Counted from the first letter of the stretch, positions 43,141 through 52,246 are shown. The stretch is 64,000 bases of DNA from Levilactobacillus enshiensis (GCF_007115095.1 NZ_SULH01000005.1:1-64000), one strand, 5' to 3'. Numbers and translations are program-made. Notes: generated from the letters alone by a model not told the origin.

Positions 43141-44979
43141 TTACTTAAAATCCTGAGCTAACTTGTCAAAATTAAGAGTTCCCAGCCCCGCCGCCTGATT
43201 GTACGTTTTTCCGGGCTGACCAACATAGTAGAGATTGCTGTTGCCCGTTGAAGCGTCCAGTCGCGTAAAGGGTGAATCGGCGGACTGAGCCAGACTGTAC
43301 AGTTGCGGGTTCCACAGGCCGACGCGTTGACTGCGGTCACTGTTGATATCCGCCGCTAACGCCGCAAACTGTGGTGCCACAAAGCTGGTGCCACCCATGG
43401 TCTCCCAGCCGTCCGAGCCAGCATAAACATCATAGCCTGTCAGGGGATCCGCATCGGCAACGACGTCCGGATAATTTCGACCGTTTGTCGTCCCCTGAAT
43501 TAAGCCGGGGTGTAGCCGTGGTAAGCCAGCACTCGTCAAGTACTGGCGCGCCGCATACGTGTTCACACCAGAGACGCCTTGCTGATACTTTGGCGTTGCG
43601 TACAACGTGGAAATCCCGCCACCACTGCCGCTTTGCAGCATCGACAGAAGGTCTGAACTCTTCATAAAGAACGACCGATTCTGTTGGTAAGCGTCAAACA
43701 GGGCATCCCCGCCCCAGGTCCGTTCCCGTGAAATATCGACCGTCGCCCCATCTGGTAACTGACCAGAAATGGGAAGCGTCGTCCCGCCAGTCGCCGTGAC
43801 CCACGGATTGTTCGCTGGAAAGTTAGCGTAAACACCGTAGCCCACAGATCCATCACGGGCTAGTTCTTCGCCATACGCCCCCGAATCACCGGTCGCCGCG
43901 AAGGTTGAAATTCCCTGCGTGGCGCCCTGAGCCAGTAACGTATTCATAATGCTGCCGTACAGTGGCGTCAGCAAATGCGCGCTGTCCATCTCACGCAAAA
44001 TGCCTTCCGAAATTCCCCAGCTCAACGACAACGAGCCAGCTTGATTCTCACCAAAGGCACTGGCAAAGGCGTTGATCCAGCCAACGTCACTCAAGGCTGC
44101 GGTGTAGACCCGAATCTTGGCTTGGGGCGCCAACGCACCGGCCTGCTCCACGTCCAGAGACGTTTCAACGTTGCCCGGATCGACGTTACCCCAAACACTG
44201 GCACCACCGGTCGCCGCCACGCTCAGCCGACTGGCACTGGCAGGGACCCCTTCGGCCGACCAGAAATGGGTAATGTCTCGCGTATCAACCTTACTGAAAC
44301 TAATGATACCAACTGTTTGCCCCTTGCCTTGACTCTGATTAGCCACGGCGGTCGCGTGGTACCGGGTCAAGAAGTTTTGGGGTGCACCTGTCTTAGTGGG
44401 CCCCCCCGTCGAAGTTCCAGAGGTCGCCAGACTGGTCATTTTAACCAAGTTTGTCATCCCAACGACCGCCTCGATCGGTTGCGCAATGGCCTTTGGTAAC
44501 CGCGGTTGCTTCGCCGAATACTGCAGGCGTGTCCCCTGATAGCGGGCCGTTTTGAGGTTGGTAGCAAAGGTCGCATCCACGGCCGCGGCGGACCCCTTTA
44601 ATTCCATAAATAACCCATCATTAAATGTCGTGACGGTCAAATGTTGTTTCTTAAAGTACTGGGTCAAGCGCTGCGTGGTGCTTGTCGATTGGCCGAAGCG
44701 CTGGCGAAACGTTTGTGGCGTTAGAAAGTCTTTAAACGTCGCACTCCCCGGTGTATTCACAGCTAAAGCCGTTTGCGTTAATTGTGACGTATGCCGCGGC
44801 TTTAAGACCAGATCTAATGTGACCGGCTTGTCCCCCGCCACATTCTTGATTTTCTTTAAACTAGTTAGCTGACTCGCCCGATATGGTGTCGCCAGTGGCG
44901 TTGTCTTGGCGGCATTAGCCACCACCCCAAAGCTTCCTAAACCCACCAACAGGCTCGCCATGAACACTCGAATTTTCAT
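43141..44979 (-). CDS. secreted S53 (sedolisin/kumamolisin-like) serine-carboxyl peptidase
   Basis: About 612 residues. Signal peptide (residues 1-23), an activation prodomain with FLTPQTFRQRFG at about 85, then the catalytic domain. The Glu-Asp pair is in NVETSLDVEQA, the oxyanion Asp in ATGDSGAYG and the nucleophile Ser in GGTSFVAP. A calcium-site region follows near the end (NYPDVVADAD, GLGTLNFDKL). Such proteases work at acid pH outside the cell, fitting a souring habitat. GGGGGGA precedes the ATG at 44979; earlier in-frame starts lack a better site. Monocistronic. Confidence 0.92.
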   Translation of the reverse strand: MKIRVFMASLLVGLGSFGVVANAAKTTPLATPYRASQLTSLKKIKNVAGDKPVTLDLVLKPRHTSQLTQTALAVNTPGSATFKDFLTPQTFRQRFGQSTSTTQRLTQYFKKQHLTVTTFNDGLFMELKGSAAAVDATFATNLKTARYQGTRLQYSAKQPRLPKAIAQPIEAVVGMTNLVKMTSLATSGTSTGGPTKTGAPQNFLTRYHATAVANQSQGKGQTVGIISFSKVDTRDITHFWSAEGVPASASRLSVAATGGASVWGNVDPGNVETSLDVEQAGALAPQAKIRVYTAALSDVGWINAFASAFGENQAGSLSLSWGISEGILREMDSAHLLTPLYGSIMNTLLAQGATQGISTFAATGDSGAYGEELARDGSVGYGVYANFPANNPWVTATGGTTLPISGQLPDGATVDISRERTWGGDALFDAYQQNRSFFMKSSDLLSMLQSGSGGGISTLYATPKYQQGVSGVNTYAARQYLTSAGLPRLHPGLIQGTTNGRNYPDVVADADPLTGYDVYAGSDGWETMGGTSFVAPQFAALAADINSDRSQRVGLWNPQLYSLAQSADSPFTRLDASTGNSNLYYVGQPGKTYNQAAGLGTLNFDKLAQDFK

Positions 44980-45072
44980 GCCGCATCCCCCCATCAGCAT
45001 TATTATAAACGCGTCCCGCAAAAAGTAACGTGCCACTCACCATTTCCGAACGGCATCGTTACTCAAGTTAAC

Positions 45073-45107
45073 AAAAGGCGCCCATTCAACAACGAATTGG
45101 CACCTTA
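45073..45107 (-). terminator. terminator downstream of the alpha-glucosidase
   Basis: On the minus strand AAGGTGCC pairs with GGCGCCTT via inner ATTC/GAAT, followed by TTGTT. Confidence 0.7.
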
Positions 45108-45129
45108 AAAGGTTTATTTAAGACTGACT

Positions 45130-45235
45130 AAAGTCGTCCCCACAGCAATTAACATCCCTGGCAGCCGACGTGCGTTCAATTTAGCCAGATTTAACGGCGC
45201 GCAGACTTACCACTACTGGGACGAGGCCTGAATGT
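45130..45235 (-). repeat. repeat family A, 5' fragment
   Basis: On the minus strand it runs from ATTCAGGCCTCGTCCCAGTA to GCTGTGGGGACGACTT, matching the first 100 bases of the long copies and sharing their left boundary. Confidence 0.7.
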
Positions 45236-45255
45236 CATCTTTCTTTAGAGACTCC

Positions 45256-46932
45256 CTAAAATTGATAGACCTTGGCTTCATACGGCCGCAGGGTATCGCC
45301 CTGATCATCGGCATAGTTACCAATGATCACCTGTGCATCCGCGGGCACCTCGTAATGCCGGCTCAGGGTCTCCTGCGTAGCATTCAGAATCACCAGCAAG
45401 GTCGTCGTCGCATCCCGACGCGTGTAGGCGTAGACCTGCTCATCGGTTTCATTGCCTGCGACCAATGCATAGGTCCCATTCGTGATAACGGGCAACGTAT
45501 GCCGCAACTGAATCAGTTTTTGGTAGTAGTAGAAAATAGAATTCGGATCCGCCAATGCCTGTTCGACATTAATGGTCGGATAGTTCGCATTGGTTTTCAA
45601 CCATGGCGTATGCGTGGAGAATCCGGCATTGGCACTGGCATCCCACTGCATCGGTGTCCGGGCATTATCCCGACTGCGCATGCCTAAGTACTTCAGCATC
45701 TGCTTACTAGTCACCACGTGTTGGTCATCTACCAAAACGTGGTACGCGTTGATGGCGTCCAGGTCCCGATAATCGTCTAAGCTGGCAAAATGGGCATTGG
45801 TCATGCCAATTTCTTCACCTTCGTAGATGTATGGCGTCCCCTGTTGCAGGTGGAGCATCGTCGCCAACATCTTGGCACTCAGCACCCGGTCGGTTTCGGT
45901 CGCGTCATTTCCAAATCGTGAAACGACTCGCGGCTGGTCGTGATTATTCCAATACAACGAATTCCACGCTGTGCCGGCCAAGCCAGTTTGCCATTTGGTC
46001 AAATTGGCACGCAGATCCTTGAGGGTCGCCTGACGGTCGGTCCAACGTCCCAACACGGGATTGTCGCTCTCATCAAGCCCCATGTGTTCAAACTGAAAGA
46101 CCATATTGAGTTCACTGCCATTAAGATTGGCGTACCGTTTTGCCTCTTCAATAGTGACGCCAGGCGCTTCACCGACCGTCACCAGCTTGTGTTGACTCAT
46201 CACGTTTTGATTCATTTCCTGTAAAAATTCGTGAATACGTGGCCCATTAGCGACCGTCGCACCAGCGTCCCCATAGAGCTGACCAGGCGCTTTCTTCGCA
46301 TCAGGTAATCCCGCTGGCTTAGAAATGTAGTTGATCACATCCATCCGGAACCCGTCAACCCCCTTAGCTGCCCACCAATTCATCATGTCATAGACGGAAT
46401 GCCGGACGTTCGGATTTTCCCAATTCAAATCAGGCTGTTGCGGCGCAAACAGATGAAGATAGTACTGCCCCGTCTGCTGGTCTAGTTGCCACGCAGAGCC
46501 CGTAAAGGAAGCCCCCCAGTTGTTCGGCGCATGACCATCCTGACCATCCCGCCAAATATAGTAGTCCCGGTATGGATTATCCTTTCCTTGCCGCGACTGT
46601 TGGAACCAGTGGTGTTCGTCGGACGTGTGGTTAACGACTAGATCCATCATGATCTTCAAGCCCAGACTGTGGGCCTTGTTCAACAAGTCCTCAAAGTCAG
46701 CCATGTTCCCAAACTCCGGATTGATGGCCCGATAATCGGAAATATCATAACCGTTATCGACTTGGGGTGACTGGTAGATTGGACTCAGCCAGACGATATC
46801 TGCACCGAGCTTTTTAATGTAAGCTAAGCGTTGCGTAATCCCTGGCAGGTCACCAATGCCATCACCATTACTATCCTGATAACTTCGCGGATACACTTGA
46901 TAAACAACTGCGTTTTGCCACCATTTTTCCAA
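45256..46932 (-). CDS. alpha-glucosidase, GH13 (oligo-1,6-glucosidase type)
   Basis: 558 residues. The GH13 regions are present: DLVVNHTSDEH, nucleophile Asp in GVDGFRMDVINYIS, acid/base Glu in VTVGEAPGV and the third Asp in NNHDQPR. It opens with WWQNAVVYQVYPRSY, the usual oligo-1,6-glucosidase/dextran glucosidase start. No signal peptide, so it splits short imported alpha-glucosides in the cytoplasm. A LacI-type palindrome lies 130 bases upstream. No transporter is adjacent. Confidence 0.93.
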   Translation of the reverse strand: MEKWWQNAVVYQVYPRSYQDSNGDGIGDLPGITQRLAYIKKLGADIVWLSPIYQSPQVDNGYDISDYRAINPEFGNMADFEDLLNKAHSLGLKIMMDLVVNHTSDEHHWFQQSRQGKDNPYRDYYIWRDGQDGHAPNNWGASFTGSAWQLDQQTGQYYLHLFAPQQPDLNWENPNVRHSVYDMMNWWAAKGVDGFRMDVINYISKPAGLPDAKKAPGQLYGDAGATVANGPRIHEFLQEMNQNVMSQHKLVTVGEAPGVTIEEAKRYANLNGSELNMVFQFEHMGLDESDNPVLGRWTDRQATLKDLRANLTKWQTGLAGTAWNSLYWNNHDQPRVVSRFGNDATETDRVLSAKMLATMLHLQQGTPYIYEGEEIGMTNAHFASLDDYRDLDAINAYHVLVDDQHVVTSKQMLKYLGMRSRDNARTPMQWDASANAGFSTHTPWLKTNANYPTINVEQALADPNSIFYYYQKLIQLRHTLPVITNGTYALVAGNETDEQVYAYTRRDATTTLLVILNATQETLSRHYEVPADAQVIIGNYADDQGDTLRPYEAKVYQF

Positions 46933-47061
46933 GATGAATTCACTCCTTCACATCTAGTTGCATCCGACCGCTAACCGCGACCGCCAGCCATCTACAACTC
47001 ACGCCAACCAATCACTATCCCCTGAACCAATACGGGAATCATTGACTAAGCATATTGACGA

Positions 47062-47075
47062 CACAAACGTTTGTG
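47062..47075 (-). promoter_or_regulatory. LacI-family operator (MalR or CcpA type)
   Basis: CACAAACGTTTGTG is a perfect palindrome with a central CG, the layout of LacI/MalR operators, upstream of the alpha-glucosidase gene. Confidence 0.7.
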
Positions 47076-47142
47076 CACCCTTAATGTATTCCCTTTCATT
47101 TTGATTGTCAACGTTCTCTTCACTACCAGTTTTTACCCGCAC

Positions 47143-47170
47143 AAAAGGGACCTCAGTCGCCTAAGGTCCC
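47143..47170 (-). terminator. terminator of the esterase gene
   Basis: GGGACCTTAGG-type arm pairs with CCTCAGGTCCC equivalent (GGGACCT/AGGTCCC), with TTTTGTG following on the minus strand. Confidence 0.75.
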
Positions 47171-47177
47171 CCGTTTG

Positions 47178-48074
47178 CTAGTCAAATTCACCAGTCAAAA
47201 TAAATTGTTTAATTTCCTTCAATGTCCGCTTGGATTCGGGCAACTTGGTCCACAGAATGTAATCATGCAGCATCGATTTCATCTGATGGGCCTGAAAGGG
47301 CGTGCCATTGGCCATTTGGAATTTCTGTAACAGGCGTTCATCATCGGCAGCCAGCAATTCATTGGTCCCATAGTAAAGGAGTACCGGGCCAAGGTCGTCA
47401 AACGTCCCATAGATTGGGCTGACCACGGGATCGGTCACGGGATGCTCACCAGCGTACTCAAACCCAATCTTTTTCAGCGTGGCCAACGTCAGGTACGGAT
47501 CGCGTTTGGCCGCCGCCTGAAGGTCCGGATTCATCATACTGAGATCCGTCCATGGTGATACTAAAATCGTGCCAGCTGGCAGGGGCTCTTGATGTAACTT
47601 CAGCTGCTGTAGCAAGGTCAAGGCCAAGCCACCTCCAGCCGAATCGCCCATCAAAAAGAATTGGTCATCCGGATACTGGGCCCGCAAATAACTATAGGCA
47701 CGCATCGCAAAGACCACCGTTTCATCCACGGTCGCCTCGGGCACCAGCGGATAATCCACGTAAGTCACGCGCAGATTGGCCTCATTGATCAATGCTTCCA
47801 TGAGTTGCCGGTGACTATCGATACCTTGCATGGTATAAGCACCGCCGTGAAATAGCAACACGTGTTTCGGCAACGGCGCACCAGAAGCGGCCGTCAATAA
47901 CCGCCCACCGAAAACGCGGCGCTCCTCAGTCACAATGTTCGCCGCAAACTTTTCGGGCACAACGGCACGGTTCTGCCGACTAGGCTGTAAAAATGCTTGC
48001 TGGATCTGTTGTTTGAGCTGACTGTGTTGGGTCTTGAAAAGTAACCATTTCCCACGCAAACTCACGACTATCAC
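47178..48074 (-). CDS. alpha/beta hydrolase, HSL-type esterase
   Basis: About 298 residues. HGGAYTMQG gives the oxyanion hole, the nucleophile Ser is in MGDSAGGGLAL, Asp lies in the DDERLLQKF region and His in MLHDYILW. The HGGxx pattern places it in the hormone-sensitive-lipase group, acting on short acyl esters. No signal peptide; an N-terminal helical lid of about 45 residues. The start is a GTG with a weak site (a second GTG three codons later is possible). Confidence 0.87.
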   Translation of the reverse strand: MIVVSLRGKWLLFKTQHSQLKQQIQQAFLQPSRQNRAVVPEKFAANIVTEERRVFGGRLLTAASGAPLPKHVLLFHGGAYTMQGIDSHRQLMEALINEANLRVTYVDYPLVPEATVDETVVFAMRAYSYLRAQYPDDQFFLMGDSAGGGLALTLLQQLKLHQEPLPAGTILVSPWTDLSMMNPDLQAAAKRDPYLTLATLKKIGFEYAGEHPVTDPVVSPIYGTFDDLGPVLLYYGTNELLAADDERLLQKFQMANGTPFQAHQMKSMLHDYILWTKLPESKRTLKEIKQFILTGEFD

Positions 48075-48261
48075 CCTATCTTTTTGCCTTCGTCAAATCC
48101 CTATACTCTCTTAAGCCGCCCTGATGACATGTTTCAAAAGTCGAAACGTATACAGACAGTATACAGCGTTTGGCGGCAAAACACCTCCCTCAGAATCAAT
48201 TACTAGGTAATTTCTGCGAAAACCGTTAGAATAGAATACGTATTGAAAGGTGGATAAACTG

Positions 48262-49056
48262 ATGACAAATAACCGAATTTTAAACGTGACTGGCGGCCGG
48301 AACTTCCGTGAGCTCGGTGGATACCCAACAGTCGATGGCCACACGGTTAAGTGGCACAAGTTACTGCGGACCGCGGGACTCGCGGACCTCACTCCCACTG
48401 ATCAACAAAAACTGACCGACTATGGTGTGGTCGCTGACGTGGATTTTCGTTCTAAAGACGAGCAAAAACAAGCGCCCGACCGTGTCCCGGCTGGCGCGAC
48501 GTACCATTTTCTACCGGTCTTCCCCGCCGATGACCAGACGGATGCCTCGGCGACTGAAGCTGAATTGGAACAACGCTTCTCCGCCAACGACCGAGCCGGC
48601 CACGACCACATGGTAGAAGTCTACCAACAAATGGTGACCCTGCCGTCCGCGCAGAGTGCCTACCATGACTTCTTTGCAACGATGCTCGCAGCCGATCAAC
48701 CGGACCAAACCGTCTTGTTCCACTGCACGGCCGGTAAAGACCGAACGGGAATGGGCGCCTTCTTTGCGCTGAGTGCGCTGGGCGTTGACCCCCAAGTCAT
48801 TCGCCAAGACTACCTGTTGACCAACGAAACGACGGCCGACCACGTCAATCAGATGAGCGAAGCGGCCCGCCAACAGGGTCACGGCGAGGCTTTCGTGACT
48901 AACCTGCGCGCCTTGTACTCCGTTAGCGACGATTACTTTAACGCCGCTACCAGACTGATCAACACCCAGTTTGGGGGTGCCCAGGATTACTTACACGATG
49001 TCTTGGGCTTATCGCATAGCGATTTAAATAACTTTAAACAACTCTACTTGGACTAA
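48262..49056 (+). CDS. tyrosine/phosphoinositide-type protein phosphatase (LipA-like)
   Basis: 264 residues. The P-loop is VLFHCTAGKDRTG (catalytic Cys) and the start motif GGRNFRELGGYPT is the hallmark of the atypical tyrosine phosphatases found in lactobacilli, Listeria LipA and mycobacterial PtpB. DVDFRS supplies the general-acid area. Cytoplasmic, no signal. AAGGTGG lies 8 bases before the ATG at 48262; an upstream GTG overlaps that site. A leaky hairpin separates it from the following hydrolase gene on the same strand. Confidence 0.88.
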   Translation: MTNNRILNVTGGRNFRELGGYPTVDGHTVKWHKLLRTAGLADLTPTDQQKLTDYGVVADVDFRSKDEQKQAPDRVPAGATYHFLPVFPADDQTDASATEAELEQRFSANDRAGHDHMVEVYQQMVTLPSAQSAYHDFFATMLAADQPDQTVLFHCTAGKDRTGMGAFFALSALGVDPQVIRQDYLLTNETTADHVNQMSEAARQQGHGEAFVTNLRALYSVSDDYFNAATRLINTQFGGAQDYLHDVLGLSHSDLNNFKQLYLD

Positions 49057-49064
49057 CACCCATT

Positions 49065-49100
49065 GCCAGACTAACCGTTTTAGCGGGTAGCCTGGTTTTT
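49065..49100 (+). terminator. hairpin between the phosphatase and hydrolase genes
   Basis: CCAG-CTA-CCG pairs with CGG-TAG-CCTGG and is followed by five T. Transcription may end here or continue in part into the next gene. Confidence 0.65.
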
Positions 49101-49125
49101 CTAACCCACGAAAGGACCTGATGAG

Positions 49126-50058
49126 ATGAAAAAGAAAACTCTGACTTGGACGCTGCCCCTACTAGGAATCGCCGCAACGTCGCTAATTGCCAGCGAGCAC
49201 CTGTTCAATTTTGCCTTTAAACGGGTCAGCTACGTTCCGGAAACTTCCGCGGATAAGCAAAAATACGCCGACGCCTATTACGCCTACGTCGACTGGTATC
49301 AAAAAATTGATAAGGAAAAATGGTATTTACACGAACACGACCCTAAAAATCGGATGGTGGCGGAATACATTCCCGCTGAAATACCGAGTAAGCAAACGGT
49401 CATTATTTCCCACGGCTACAAGGGGAATGGCGAGACTATGGCCAACTTTGCTCAAATGTATCACCGACTAGGGTTCAACGTTCTTCTGCCCGATGACCGC
49501 GGCCACGGTGAAAGTGCTGGCAAGTACATCAGCTTTGGCTGGCTTGATCGATTGGACTACCTACAGTGGATTCAACAGGTCATTGACCACACCGGCGCTG
49601 ACGTTAAAATTCTCATGTTTGGCGTTAGCATGGGGGGCGCCACTATGGAGATGCTCTCCGGTGAAAGTCTCCCGTCACAGGTCAAAGCCATCATCGCCGA
49701 TTGTGGCTACTCCAGCATCGAAGCTGAATTGACCTACTTATTAAAGCGTCAATTTCACCTGCCAAAATATCCGATTGAGCCGCTGGTCAGCACCATTTCC
49801 AAACGCCGACTTGGCTACTACCTCGGCGACGTGACCGCTACGGATCAACTCAAAAAGAATAAGCGTCCCATTCTCTTCATTCATGGCGAAAGGGACGTTT
49901 ACGTGTCAGTGGGCATGGCTTACGAAAGCTACGCAGCCACCCACGCTCCTAAACAGTTGTGGATCGTAAAAAACGCCTCGCATGCCGAAAGTTTCTGGAT
50001 CAACCCAGCGCGGTATCAGGCGCACGTCATGGAATTTTTACAGACTTATTTTGATTAA
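49126..50058 (+). CDS. membrane-anchored alpha/beta hydrolase
   Basis: 310 residues. A hydrophobic anchor at 8-25 is followed by a hydrolase fold: VIISHGYKGNGE, LPDDRGHGESAG, nucleophile Ser in FGVSMGGATMEM, Asp in HGERDVYV and His in NASHAESFW. The family includes YqkD/FrsA-like serine hydrolases on the outer membrane face in lactobacilli. Substrate unknown. GAAAGGACC precedes the ATG. A terminator follows at 50079. Confidence 0.87.
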   Translation: MKKKTLTWTLPLLGIAATSLIASEHLFNFAFKRVSYVPETSADKQKYADAYYAYVDWYQKIDKEKWYLHEHDPKNRMVAEYIPAEIPSKQTVIISHGYKGNGETMANFAQMYHRLGFNVLLPDDRGHGESAGKYISFGWLDRLDYLQWIQQVIDHTGADVKILMFGVSMGGATMEMLSGESLPSQVKAIIADCGYSSIEAELTYLLKRQFHLPKYPIEPLVSTISKRRLGYYLGDVTATDQLKKNKRPILFIHGERDVYVSVGMAYESYAATHAPKQLWIVKNASHAESFWINPARYQAHVMEFLQTYFD

Positions 50059-50078
50059 GAGGTTAATTTTATAGTATA

Positions 50079-50108
50079 AAGGCCCGGCAAATTTGCCGGA
50101 CCTTTTTT
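50079..50108 (+). terminator. terminator of the hydrolase gene
   Basis: AAGGCCCGGCAAA pairs with TTTGCCGGACCTT with one mismatch, then TTTT. Confidence 0.9.
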
Positions 50109-50109
50109 G

Positions 50110-50259
50110 AACATAGCCCCGTATACACGGGGAACACTTAAAGTTATCCTGGGCGTTCCAAGTCGATTGGGGATCACCCCCGTATACACGGGGAACACCT
50201 CAACGCATCCGGTTCATCGCTTAGATCATAAGGATCACCCCCGTATACACGGGGAACAC
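50110..50259 (-). CRISPR. three-repeat type I-E CRISPR remnant without cas genes
   Basis: 28-base repeats at 50171-50198 and 50232-50259 are identical; a third at 50110-50137 keeps only the 21 bases from CCCCGTATACACGGGG to AACAC. The spacers, 50138-50170 and 50199-50231, are both 33 bases. Read on the minus strand the repeat is GTGTTCCCC...GGTGATCC, the type I-E form, and the worn repeat is then the last one, decayed at its 3' end as expected. No cas gene is in the window. Confidence 0.93.
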
Positions 50260-50354
50260 TAAAAAATCCTTGATAGACCGGCATTCTATTTTTCCCAAAC
50301 CACCAAATTTGTTTAACTTGCTTTTAGCATACCTCAGTCATTGCCCCATCACAA
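50260..50354 (-). promoter_or_regulatory. CRISPR leader with promoter
   Basis: On the minus strand TTGTGA (50349-50354) and TATGCT (50326-50331) are 17 bases apart, about 65 bases before the first repeat. The stretch between is A/T-rich, as type I-E leaders are. The array can probably still be transcribed. Confidence 0.65.
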
Positions 50355-50506
50355 TCAATTAATCGTCCTAATTCTCATGGTCAGCCAGAGACATTCAATC
50401 TTAACTTGACCTGAAATCCCAGAAATCTTCACACGTTTAGACTTCCTTTAACAATTTATCGCAAAGTCATCACAACTTTAGCCCTTTTCTGGTCACAATC
50501 TCCGGG

Positions 50507-50723
50507 TATAGTAATAACCATAGTAATTAGCCAATAACTGTTACTACTCAAATTCTATATCCAATCCCTTTTAGATTCTCTCCCCCTAAGAGAATCATTC
50601 CCTCGTTAGGTTCCCTCAAGCCTAACGACTCCTCTAATAATGGATTCACACCCCCTATGTGAACCCACTCCTCATGATAAAAATCGCGCCGCTCTCCTCC
50701 CCGAGAGTTGCGCGATTTTTTTG
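50507..50723 (+). ncRNA. candidate small RNA with C-rich hairpin loops
   Basis: After a possible -10 box (TATAGT, 50507) a run of hairpins follows: TAGTAA/TTACTA near 50521-50547; GATTCTCT/AGAGAATC with loop CCCCCTA (50574-50596); CGTTAGG/CCTAACG with loop around CCCTCA (50604-50627); TGG-TTCACA/TGTGAA-CCA with the same loop CCCCCTA (50641-50667); and a terminator with loop CTCCCC (50681-50723). No reading frame is kept. C-rich loops of this kind bind Shine-Dalgarno sequences in other Gram-positive small RNAs. Confidence 0.6.
50681..50723. terminator. bidirectional terminator of the RNA candidate and purB
   Basis: AAATCGCGC pairs with GCGCGATTT, with inner CTCTC/GAGAG and T-runs on both strands. 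Confidence 0.9.
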
Positions 50724-50728
50724 ATATC

Positions 50729-52024
50729 CTAACTTAACCCTAACCGCTTAAAGATAAAGTCCACTCGCCGCAAATGATAATGGTAGTCGAACGCATCCGC
50801 AATCTGTTCTGGTGTCAGGCGACTTGTGATTTCGGCATTAGCCTCCACTAGTGGCCGGAACTGTACCTGTTGATCCCACGCCTGGGCCGTCAACGGTTGT
50901 ACCAGGTCGTAAGCGTCTTCGCGACTCAGGCCCGCCTCAATCAGTTTCAATAAGAGGCGTTGGCTATAAATCAATCCATAAGTCCGGTTCATATTTGCCT
51001 TCATTGTTTCTGGGAACACGTCAAGGTTCGATAAGATCCGATTGATGCGATGTAACATGTAATCCAGTAGCGTCGTGTCTTCAGGTAAAATCATCCGTTC
51101 AGCCGATGAATGGGAAATGTCGCGTTCATGCCACAAACTGACATCTTCGTAAGCCGTTACCATGGTCCCCCGCAAAACACGTGCCAAGCCCGTTACGTTT
51201 TCCGAACCAATCGGATTACGTTTATGCGGCATCGCTGACGACCCCTTTTGCCCAGGGTTGAAATGTTCCTCAACTTCATGAATCTCCGAACGCTGTAAGC
51301 CGCGAATTTCCGTGGCAATATTTTCCACACTGGTGGCAATCAGCGCTAACGTGGCAATGTAATCGGCATGTAAGTCGCGGGGCAAGACCTGGGTGGCGAT
51401 TGGCTGCGCGCTGATTCCCAACTGATCACAAACAAAGGCCTCCACCTCGGGCGGCACGTTGGCAAAAGTTCCCACGGCACCACTGATTTTACCCGTTTCT
51501 ACTTCCGCTGCGGCCCGGTCAAAGCGATCAAGGTTTCGCTGCATTTCCGCATAGAAACGCGCGATTTTTAGGCCAAAAGTTGTGGGCTCGGCTTGAACCC
51601 CATGTGTTCGGCCAATCATCACCGTATCTTTATACTGCAAGGCTAGCTTCTTAAGCGTGGCAATCAGTGTTTCCAAGTCGGCCCGCAGAACCGCGTTAGC
51701 CTGTTTTAACCGATAACCTTGGGCCGTATCAACCACATCGGTACTGGTAACGCCAAAGTGAATCCATTTCCGTTCAGCCCCTAGCGATTCGGAAACGTTC
51801 CGTGTGAAGGCAACCATATCATGGTGGGTCACCGCCTCGATCTCAGCGATACGGTCAACGTCAAAGCTGGCGTTAGCTCGAATCTTAGCCGCATCCGCAG
51901 CGGGAACCTCTCCCAATTTAGCCCAAGCTTCATCAATCGCGATTTCCACAGCCAACCAAGATTGGTATTGGTTTTCTAATGACCAAATTTGGCCCATCCC
52001 CGGTCGGGTATAGCGTTCTAACAT
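50729..52024 (-). CDS. purB: adenylosuccinate lyase
   Basis: 431 residues of the fumarase/aspartase superfamily. It cleaves SAICAR and adenylosuccinate in purine synthesis. The signature GSSAMPHKRNPIGSEN carries the mobile catalytic loop, and THHDMVAFTRN and GRTHGVQAEPTTFG the other active-site regions. AAGGAGG lies 8 bases before the ATG at 52024; an earlier in-frame start at 52099 has no site. Divergent from purA, sharing a promoter region with PurR-like boxes. Confidence 0.97.
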   Translation of the reverse strand: MLERYTRPGMGQIWSLENQYQSWLAVEIAIDEAWAKLGEVPAADAAKIRANASFDVDRIAEIEAVTHHDMVAFTRNVSESLGAERKWIHFGVTSTDVVDTAQGYRLKQANAVLRADLETLIATLKKLALQYKDTVMIGRTHGVQAEPTTFGLKIARFYAEMQRNLDRFDRAAAEVETGKISGAVGTFANVPPEVEAFVCDQLGISAQPIATQVLPRDLHADYIATLALIATSVENIATEIRGLQRSEIHEVEEHFNPGQKGSSAMPHKRNPIGSENVTGLARVLRGTMVTAYEDVSLWHERDISHSSAERMILPEDTTLLDYMLHRINRILSNLDVFPETMKANMNRTYGLIYSQRLLLKLIEAGLSREDAYDLVQPLTAQAWDQQVQFRPLVEANAEITSRLTPEQIADAFDYHYHLRRVDFIFKRLGLS

Positions 52025-52201
52025 GGCGATTTCCTCCTTAAAATTCAGTAAAACACGAACATTAATTTTATATTTCGGCATTGCTTCGGTATTTATCATA
52101 ACATAGATTATCCTAGTTTTACTAGGAATTTCCGCGTCATCACGGGATTTATTAGTTGTGGGGCAACATTAAAAAGAACAATACTAAAGATAATTTAAAA
52201 A

Positions 52202-52246
52202 ATAGTTCGCTTTTTAGTTGCTTTCTATTCCCGAACTTGATACAAT
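52202..52246 (+). promoter_or_regulatory. purA promoter with inverted PurR-like boxes
   Basis: TTGCTT (52218) and TACAAT (52241) are 17 bases apart. ATAGTTCGCTTTT (52202) and ATTCCCGAACTTG (52227) are facing variants of the PurR box around CGAAC, one with one and one with two mismatches to the Bacillus consensus. Confidence 0.6.

Noticed and set aside
50260-50728. Possible cas gene fragment next to the CRISPR repeats
   Set aside because: No open frame longer than chance; the stretch is leader, an RNA-like hairpin series and the purB terminator.
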